From the NCBI GenBank assembly GCA_036346375.1, contig CM070520.1, forward strand, positions 44,907,854-44,971,853: a DNA stretch of 64,000 nt, written 5' to 3'. Both the position numbers and the translations under genes were made by a program. Below, one piece after another: positions 56,381-64,000 of the stretch. Source of the DNA: Guadua angustifolia (Eukaryota > Streptophyta > Magnoliopsida > Poales > Poaceae). Positions within the stretch are counted from its first letter, which is position 1, and each line of letters begins with the position of its first letter. The notes beneath the pieces are model-generated. The model worked only from the letters and a program-made list of their open reading frames with translations. It had not been told where the DNA came from and made no database searches.

Positions 56381-56392
56381 TGGTATCAGAGC
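56381..56392 (+). other. Primer-binding site (initiator tRNA-Met)
   Basis: TGGTATCAGAGC, the standard plant gypsy site complementary to initiator tRNA-Met, three bases after the LTR end. Confidence 0.9.
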
Positions 56393-57887
56393 TATACTGA
56401 CCGTAGGATAAACCTTAGATAGAATGGTCGTTAGCATTGGAATATGAGAATTCAAAATCTTACTTCCAAAAGCTACTATATTTGCAAAATGTAGACTCTG
56501 CCATTCTTTTCCTCTCCTTAAGATTCCATTCTCACCCTTACTGTCATTTGGATTTTCAAACAAACTCTTCTTTCCTGAAAAAGAAATGGTCGCTAGTGGT
56601 TATCTTCGCTACTGATTCTAAAGATGTTCGAGACTTGTTACTGTCATCTGTCTTGCCAATCGATGAAGACTACCAAATCTACGCCAGCAATCTCAAGGAA
56701 GTCAGACAATACTTCGCTTCATCTGACAAGGCCGAAATGAAGATTGAAGATCCTACGTCATAAAGAGTTAGCATCACCCAACAATAAAAAGGTAGAAGAT
56801 TAGAATAAATTAGGACTACTTTAAGACAGGGACCCTTACGCATAGCATTTTGTTCCACTTTAGTCACATAGAGCAATTTACGTTGTCGTTATGTTTCGCT
56901 ATTTGAAATTGGTTTTTATGCTGATTGTCAGGACTGATTTATGTGTGAACTTAACCGCCAGGTTAAAGTTTCACAATAAATTGTCCTTATGTGTGAATAT
57001 GGAAAACTCAGCCCATAGGATAAATAAGCAATTATAAAACAGCTTATCCCTTCTTCATAGAAATTCTCACTCATGTACTCGTTATAGTCGTTAACCTTCT
57101 TAAAATTTAATCTCATCTAGATTAGTAACATAGTCTCCATGTCTGCTGTTAGCCTCTCAAAACCGCATCCTCCATATATATATAAACCAAGTTTAAGATA
57201 ACACCATATTAGTAAACACCAAGCAAAATTAAGCTGCTTTAGGTTAATTAAAACATAATCTTCTTCACCAATAACTCTTGATCATGTTTCAAAACTCACT
57301 TCATCACTTTGCTTAAATTATGCACCATGAAAATGAGTTGGAACCAGAAAAGTTATATACTTCTGAATAGAAACCTTAGAATGGATGTTAAGAATGAAAA
57401 ACTTGAAAAATCAGAACTTTGTTCTCTAAAAGAAATGTAAAGAGAGTAGCATTAGTTGTATGTATACTCTTTTCCCATCTATAGAATTTAATCTTCTTAT
57501 CTGTGTATTCATTTCTCTGTAGAATTATTTTTCTCCAATCCTAAGTAATTCATTCTAAAAGTGTTTCTCTCCTTACCTTATTGCAAAAAAAAACACCAAC
57601 AAGTCCTTTTGAAATAATTTTGGGAGCAAGTCAACATCGTCGTGATGTCTGCATCAGCAACTTCAAGAAGATAGAAGTAACAAGTATCACAACTTCTTCG
57701 ACTTCATCGAAGCCTCGGAAGACTAACACAGTAAGTGGTGCAAAGATTAAAAGAAACTCGTCGCCAAATAAACTACAATAAAAGATAGTATTATACAAGC
57801 TACACACATTATTCTAGCTATGTAGTAAAATTTTTATGCAGAAATACGTATGGTGCAACCAGTAAAAGAAAAACCATAGATACCCTT
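56393..57887 (+). other. Internal region of the long-LTR element
   Basis: Leader and possibly decayed gag. An open stretch at 56437-56763 (108 codons) includes KKWSLVVIFATDSKDVRDLL, and another at 57581-57781 is rich in Ser, Thr and Lys. Neither matches a domain I recognise. No pol motif was found before the solo LTR, so the element is either non-autonomous or continues elsewhere. Confidence 0.45.
57883..57887. repeat. Target-site duplication CCCTT (left copy)
   Basis: CCCTT directly precedes the LTR start at 57888 and equals 60731-60735. Confidence 0.9.
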
Positions 57888-60730
57888 TGTCGGGACCCGA
57901 ATTTGCAAATCCGGACCCTCTGTGTATTCAAAGACTAGTCCAGATCACGCTAGTGCACACAGCCTCAATATTGGTACATATCACACCATAACCAAATAAT
58001 AATGAAGTACTTTAATTAAATACTCAACTAGTTGGTAGACCTTATGGTAAAGTTACAAAGATACGCCTCGCAGGGCGAAAACTTATTAAAATATTCAAAA
58101 GCGGAAATGAAATAAAATGAACTCGTGGCGCCAACCAATTTGCCACAGTAACCGACTAGGCTCGCTCCTAGTTCGCTTCTGCCTCCTCGATACTCCTCCT
58201 CCGAGTAGGGGTTGCTCCTTCTTCAACTGAAGTTGTGTTGTTGTGGGTGAGTACTTTGAGCACTCAAAGAAGTCATGCATGAATGCAATTCTAATATTCT
58301 TCATGCATGGCTTAGTACAAAGGATTGGCTACGGTTCATGAGCAAGATCAAAGATTCAAGATAAACAGAGAATAGATTGCAAAGCAGTAAAACAGTAGAA
58401 GGAATAGTAGCTTTCACAAACATTTCAATCGTAAATCACTTTTCCATCCTAAGTCAAGTTCATCATCACCAACCCAAGCATTTTCCATAAACAAGTCATT
58501 TTCATGAAAATCTAACCCTTGACTGTAATCACCAAGCGATGCTCAATACCGTGAGCACGGCTATTCGAATAGGTTGTACACTCTGCAGAGGTTATACACT
58601 TTACCCACAAGATACAGTCAAATACCACCAAGGCAAATAACCGTAACAAAGCCTTTCCAAAGTTCCGTCTAAACCCAGTACTGCCCGCTAAGGTTTCAAC
58701 ACTGGAGGGACTGGTTACCACACCCAGGGCCCCCCTCTTGCGCCATGTGGGTTCTCATCCGCTTCCCCGGGCCCCACACCACCACGACAGTACTAAGAAT
58801 AGATTTCCCAGTTTACTCAGCTAGGCCCGTCCCATTACGGAGCTTGTGGTTGTATGAAAGACTCAGTTCAAATGCTCGCAAGGTTAAGTCCTTAGTTGAC
58901 CGAGGCAAGACTAACCAAGAATGACCTTAAACATCCAAAACCAATAAAACCAAATTCGACCGCCCAGTTGCCACTCTTGGCCCACCAGAAACAATCTTGC
59001 CACATGCCTTAGTCTAAATCATTTTCCACCCCGGTTCTTTACCATTGCACCACGTGCCATCATCAACTCAATAACACATGTCTTATTCACAAATCATGTT
59101 CCATATCTCATATTTACTTTGGCATTCCAAAATCATAAAATGTCCACGTGGCAGGGCTAAGCATACTACTTCGGTCTACTCAACCCATGTTGGCAAATTA
59201 TTAATGTCCAACTATTAGTCCATAACCTAGGGTGACAAATGATTCATAGCATACAATTATATACGACAAGGTGGCATACAGACAACTAGGCATTTAGCTA
59301 ATCCCAAAATTCATTCAAACCAATTTTTACTAAATTAGCATGCAATAAATTAAATCAAGATAATTTTCTAATAGGTTCAACATGATCAAACACAACTTGC
59401 CTTCAAAAAGTAATTGATTCTAGCTCTGAGCTTGCTCTCGGTCAGAACCTCTCCTCGAAACCTTCGCACTTCAACGCCTACGCATAACGTAAACACAAAC
59501 AATAAAATAAATAAACAGTAGGCAAACAGTGCTCAAAAATTCAAATAAAATTCATAAACCGAAAGATCACAATTTTACAAATTTATAGAAATTGGAATCA
59601 CTCTAATCGGAGTTAAAACGCAAAAGTTATAAGCATTTGAAGTTTCAAAATATATTTAAAATCAATATACCGAATTAAATAAATATTTTCTTTTTCGAAA
59701 ATTAATTATTGCGTCATCTGTGACACGGTCGCCACCAGAGAGTGACACGTGGTCTTGCCGACGCCACCGATCGCTCTCGTGATGACGCCAAGATGACGTC
59801 ATCGTGGACGCCGACGACTTCGGCCAACTCATCGCAGTGGGACCCACCGTGACGCCGGCATGACGTCACGGTGACGCCACACGCACGTGCGTCGATCGAC
59901 GAGTGGGCCCGTCTTGCCGGCGTCTCGTGTGAACAATGCACAAAGGCGGTGACATGTGGGTCCGCTTTGTCGGCGTCTCATGCACAAAGGAGCGGTGCGG
60001 TTATCGACATGTGGGTCCGTGTTGTCGCCGCGTGCACAAGTGAACGGCGACGTGGCAATACTGGCGACCCTCGGATTTGCATCTAACGGCGGATATTGGA
60101 AGATGAAGTTCTATCGTTTTAAGGGCGACGTGGCGGGATCTCGGATCGTTGATGCGCGACGGACGGCCGACGGAGCTCGGCGACGGTGATGGTGCTTGGC
60201 GCCGCTTCACCGGAGCTGGGAAGACGACGTCGCGCGGCGTTTCCGAAGCTCCTCCCGCGTGAAGAAGTGATGCTTCCGGTCGGCGCGACGAGGTGAGTTC
60301 GGGATGGCACGGCGACGGCGAGAGGATCGGCGGCGAACGGCGCAAGAAACTCGGCGGTGACTTCGGAACTTCGGCGAGCTTCGTGCGGCGCGGCGGCGTC
60401 TCGGCGGCGTGGCGGTACGGATGGGTGCGGCGCGAGGTGGGGATCACAACCGGTGTGGCGCAATAAATAGTGCCATGGCTTCCGTCAAAATCGCGGAAAC
60501 CGAGGCCCACACGGGCGGCGGCGGCGGATTCCGGCGGCGATTCGGATTGGGTGACGTGGCGCGATGAGGGCCGTCGGATGAAGAATTTGATAAATGGTTT
60601 AATTCAAAATAAATTCAAATAATTCCAAATAAATCCAAATAAATCCAAATAAATTCAAATAAATTCCAGAAATTCCCAAAAATTCAAAATACCATTTAAA
60701 TGCAAGAAAAGTAAAAATTGGGGTGTTACA
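57888..60730 (-). repeat. Solo Del/Tekay-like LTR (2843 bp) with TSD CCCTT
   Basis: The plus strand starts 'tgtcgggacccgaatttgc' and ends 'aattggggtgttaca', so the LTR itself reads TGTAACACCCC...CCCGACA on the minus strand. CCCTT flanks both ends. It has the family landmarks reversed: CTCTGCAGAG at 58581-58590 and the hairpin at 58249-58265. No internal region is attached, which defines a solo LTR made by recombination between two LTRs. The long GC-rich frames at 60001-60510 on both strands are LTR sequence, not genes. Confidence 0.92.
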
Positions 60731-60735
60731 CCCTT
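60731..60735. repeat. Target-site duplication CCCTT (right copy)
   Basis: CCCTT directly follows the LTR end at 60730. Confidence 0.9.
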
Positions 60736-61866
60736 CCTATGTACTAAGTTAAATATATGTATGGTATTTCTGTGTTATTGAAATTTTGTTGTAAATCTTT
60801 TGTATTGCTTTCGGGTTACTCTCGTGAATGTTAAAACCACTAGGTTGAAAATTATGATGTGTTAACCCTGCTTAATAAGAAAATTTTAATTAAAAAGATT
60901 TTAAAGAACGAAATGTTGCCTTATACACTGAACTGAAAACCACTTAGTCCGCATAGAAACCTTTCCTAAAATGATATTTTAAAGAACGAAACGTTGCCTT
61001 GAAACCCAACAGGATTCCATCTAAATGGCTTTACTCTAATGAATATTGCTGCAGGATGCCTGCGACACAATACAATTCATTAATACATCTACTAAAAGTA
61101 ATGAGTAATAAAATCTTTAGCCTTTATAACTGACCTTCAGCTCTCCCCAAATAATCTTGGTTAAAATTATGCAACGACATACATAATATATATCATACAC
61201 ACAAATACATATATATACACACACATGCATATATATACATACATACATATATACATATATATAAATTACCTAGGATACCAAGGTGCCTAGGCGCTATGAT
61301 CTAAGAAGGATATTTTCTTTATGTATTTTCATGTGAAATTTTTATAATGATGAGTTTAACCAGTTTGCTAACTAGTTTAAACAAGTTTGAGCTAAAATTC
61401 AAGTTAGAGTTTCCCTTTTTAATGATAGTTTGGTTGTAAGTATGTATTGATTTTATATATAAATCAGCAAAACATATTATCCAAATTGCTCAAAATCTTT
61501 GAATTGAGTATATTTTTTCAAAGATATGTGTTTCATTTGAATTGTTATACATGGGTATATACCTAAAACCCTAAAACTGAATATATATATATATATATAT
61601 ATATATGAAGTTTAAAGTATATAATTTGATTATAGTACTGATATATAAATTATTTTAGATAAATCTAAATATAAATTAATATATTTTTACGGGCATATAA
61701 TAATCTATTAAATTCTGATTAACAATCTGTATAATGACTAATCGCTTAGTGGTACCCTTCTGTCCGACGAACATATACCTTTTTCCACAACTCTACTAAT
61801 TTTTTTACAGATGGATTCATTTGTTTCTCTGGTCCTGATTAATCCGCCACTTTCTTCTTTCTTGTA
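60736..61866. other. AT-rich spacer with microsatellites
   Basis: No gene is seen. It contains mixed TA/CA/TACA microsatellite at about 61187-61265 and an uninterrupted (AT) run at 61580-61606. 'aaagaacgaaa-gttgcctt' occurs twice (about 60904 and 60973). 'tttttttacag' and 'ttctttcttgtag' near 61812 and 61866 are plausible splice acceptors ahead of the MSP exon relic. Confidence 0.6.
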
Positions 61867-62177
61867 GATGAGCTCATCATCCACCTCAAACAAGTTGGTC
61901 GGGGTCGACCCCCTCGAGCTCCACTTCACCTTCGAGCAAAAGCGGAGGGTGTCATCGCCACTGCAGCGAATCAACATTACAGATGACTACGTCGCCTTTA
62001 CGATCAGGTTCACAGCGCACAGCATGGCGAAGTACTTCTTAAAATAGTGGAAAGGAATTCTACTGCCACGTTGCACGCGGAAACTCAGGCTAAGAAGGGA
62101 AGCACAGGAGGGGGTACCGGCAGACATGCAATGCGATGATGAGATCTTTGTGTTGAGCACCCTTGTGAGCAGCGATC
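61867..62177 (+). pseudogene. VAP/MSP-domain exon relic
   Basis: After a good acceptor (TTTCTTGTAG) the frame reads MSSSSTSNKLVGVDPLELHF, continues through SPLQRINITDDYVAF and a TIRFTA segment to KYFLK, meets one in-frame TAG (about 62046), and continues in the same frame through GILLPRCTRKLRL and GVPADMQCDDEIFVL. That is almost a whole MSP domain ('GVDPLEL.F..E', 'LTN.TDDYVAF', 'DMQC.D.FLVQS'), closer to plant VAP27 proteins than the MSP part of the fusion gene. It is cut by the hAT element at about 62178. The stop and the truncation make it a pseudogene. Confidence 0.85.
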
Positions 62178-63110
62178 CCATACCCTACCCTATTATTTTT
62201 TCTCCGGGTACGGGTAGTAAAAATCGGGTAAGGTACGGGTAACGGGTAGCATTTTCTACGAATGGGTAGAAATCGGGTTCCGGGTAGTGTGCGGATGGGT
62301 ATAATACAGACAACGGGTACTTCATCGGGTAGTACACGAAATACCTAAGATCAAAACATGCGATGAAAACAATCCAACTATCACACTAGGACATGACATA
62401 ATACAATAGATAATACCGTATAGTTTAACAAACATACATAGTCCAACAAAGAGTTCAAATAGTACATAATCAAACACATGGAGTTCAATAAACACACAAA
62501 GTCCAATACATGAAGTGAAATTCACATACATAGTTCAACACATAGAGTTAAATTATACAAAAACAAATTTCTTCATACATATATCAAGATCTCAAGTCTC
62601 AACATCATCATTCGTCCCCATAGCATTCAGATCTTCAATTAAGGTTGCTATTTTGTTCTTTGAATTTGAAATGGGTAAACAAGAAATTAGTAGTTATGAA
62701 CCAAGACATTTCTTTAATGCATTAGCGAAGCCACATAAATAAAATAAAAATTTACCTTTTTGTGAAACAATCATCCAATCCTTTGTACAAACTAAAGCCT
62801 CAACAATGTCGGCATCAAGACAACTACGAAATGGATCAATAATGCGTCCACCGGCGCTAAATGCTGACTCTGAAGCAACCGTAGACACTTGCATAGATAG
62901 CACATAACGAGCAAGACATGAAAGAATAGGAAAAGTTGTCATTTGCCCCTTCCACCATGAGAGCACATCAAATTCTCCATCTCCATCACTAAACTTCAAT
63001 AGTCCCTTACTCATGTACACATCCAACTCTGACATCTTCTTATCATTGCTTGTAGAGTGATACAACACATCAATATCAACTTCATTCTCATCCTCATTGT
63101 AATACCGCAA
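62178..63110 (-). mobile_element. Truncated hAT transposon
   Basis: The left 160 bases hold many 'cgggta' and 'gggtaacggg' repeats in both orientations, the usual subterminal pattern of one plant hAT group. The right part encodes the end of a hAT transposase. Sequence from about 63111 is different, so the other end was lost. The left boundary is approximate. Confidence 0.7.
62694..63110 (-). pseudogene. hAT transposase C-terminal dimerisation domain relic
   Basis: The minus-strand frame reads SELDVYMSKGLLKFSDGDGE, FDVLSWWKGQMTTFPILSCL, VASESAFSAGGRIIDPFRSC and IVEALVCTKDWM. This is the hAT C-terminal dimerisation region, with its conserved 'LSWW' and 'SES.FS.GGR' signatures. The N-terminal zinc finger and catalytic parts are absent. 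Confidence 0.9.
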
Positions 63111-64000
63111 ATCTTTTTCCAGGGTTTTTGGCCGGAATTGTGTTCGTTTTTCTTAAATTCAAGGATTCATTCGGAAGGGCAAAAGATTTGGTCGCTCATG
63201 ATTTTAAGAATCTTAACAAAAGGTTTTGTGTTGTGCGAATGCTTATTGGGCGGTGTTTTCTTCGAGCCGTATAGTTGGCGGCAAGTTTGTTTTTCTTGTT
63301 ATTTGTTATCTCGCCAAGAATTTGAAATTTATTGATTTGCAATAAGGGTTAAAGTTGGATTTTTGGTTTTGGAGGGTTTTAGGATTTTCCTCCCCACCTA
63401 ACCACATCTCCCTCTCTTTCCTTTGTGTGGCTGTCGTTCCTCTTGCTTGGCGATTTTTTCCCAGTAGACTTCTTCTTTGTCAAGGCCCAGCTCCTGGCGA
63501 TTTCCTAGCCCTCGGCTCCTGGCGATCGCTCTCCTGCGCCTCGGCTCCTGGCCGACCGCCCTTGCGCCAGGACTGTGCCTCCCTCTCTCCTGGCTTCCTC
63601 CTTGCTCTCCCCCTGCGCCCCTTCCTTGCCGGTGCTTCCCCGGCGTCGCCTCCAGTGCAAGGCCGCCTCCCTCTCGGCTTGGCGCCTTGCCGGAGCTCCG
63701 AAGTCGTAGCTCAGCAGGCAGCAAGCAGCAGAGTGTTCGGCAAGAACTCCACCAAGAAGATCGCCCTCTCCCCTTGCTTCTTATGGTGAGAGCTCAAGCA
63801 ATGGAATTTGTGGTATTTTGGTTTCTAGTATGCATGCCAAGTGTTTGATCAAATGCTTAGCTAAGGTTTTCATGAGAATAATGCTGTTTTTCCAAGAGCT
63901 TATTGATTAAAAGGAAAAGTTGTTGTGCTTTCTAATTTGTTGTGTGAATGAACTGAGTAAGCCCCACTTGATTGCTCTTAATTTGAAAGATTTACTTACT
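63111..64000. other. Unassigned region with GC/CT-rich stretch
   Basis: 63380-63790 is C/T-rich and codes for Leu-, Pro- and Ala-rich text in several frames on both strands, as GC-rich LTR cores do. The rest is AT-rich. No gene is supported. It may be the start of another LTR element, but no terminus was found. Confidence 0.4.

Noticed and set aside
56381..56392. Possible tRNA-Met fragment
   Set aside because: Only the 12-base primer-binding site is present; no cloverleaf surrounds it.
60001..60510. 169-codon minus-strand frame
   Set aside because: It is part of the solo LTR (57888-60730) delimited by CCCTT duplications, and the GC-rich sequence opens several frames at once.
63355..63848. 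Overlapping frames of 108-144 codons on both strands
   Set aside because: C/T-rich sequence gives Leu/Pro/Ala-rich text in all frames; nothing supports a gene.

Overview
The window is nuclear DNA from a plant, most likely a grass (Poaceae). The sequence shows stacked LTR retrotransposons of the Ty3/gypsy Del/Tekay-like and Tat-like types, a Sirevirus-like Ty1/copia element, a CACTA (En/Spm) transposon, a hAT relic, Tourist and Stowaway MITEs, and one intron-rich host gene. The species cannot be named from the sequence alone. There is no bacterial-type operon, CRISPR array, tRNA or rRNA.

Layout. 1-1213 is the end of a Del/Tekay-like LTR. 1214-7890 is a decayed Tat-lineage gypsy element. 7917-30059 (+) is a Sirevirus-like copia element whose reverse-transcriptase/RNase H region is split: the left piece ends near 8132 and the right piece resumes near 26718. 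The roughly 18.6 kb between them is a minus-strand Tat-like gypsy element (8133-26717), itself invaded by a plus-strand Del-like element (8320 onward, running into a 100-N gap at 11964-12063) and by a minus-strand Del-like element (16760-25332) with an exact GTTCG target duplication. 30060-31182 is a broken duplicate of the first part of the next gene. 31959-40802 holds the only convincing intact host gene: 14 exons that all join in phase to give 768 residues, with a kinase domain, an MSP/VAP-like domain and a WD40 region clearly related to the N-terminal propeller of coatomer beta-prime (beta'-COP). 41040-42930 and 43640-45866 are fragments of two long-LTR families. 45867-51129 is a CACTA element carrying a Ulp1-like protease gene, a TNP2 relic and a possible captured SINA-like RING fragment. 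A 5.25 kb LTR (51130-56377) with its primer-binding site interrupts it. A 2.84 kb solo LTR with CCCTT target duplication sits at 57888-60730. A VAP/MSP exon relic (61867-62177) abuts a hAT relic (62178-63110). The last 0.9 kb is unassigned.

How it fits together. The host content is a small local family of MSP-containing genes: one apparently intact kinase-MSP-WD40 fusion, one truncated tandem copy 5' of it, and a detached MSP exon 21 kb downstream. Everything else is mobile DNA that has expanded the spaces between them. The fusion is the best candidate for unusual biology. It joins a cytoplasmic RLK-type kinase to two modules whose parents work in ER contact-site tethering (VAP) and COPI cargo selection (beta'-COP), yet ligand-contact segments of both parents appear altered.
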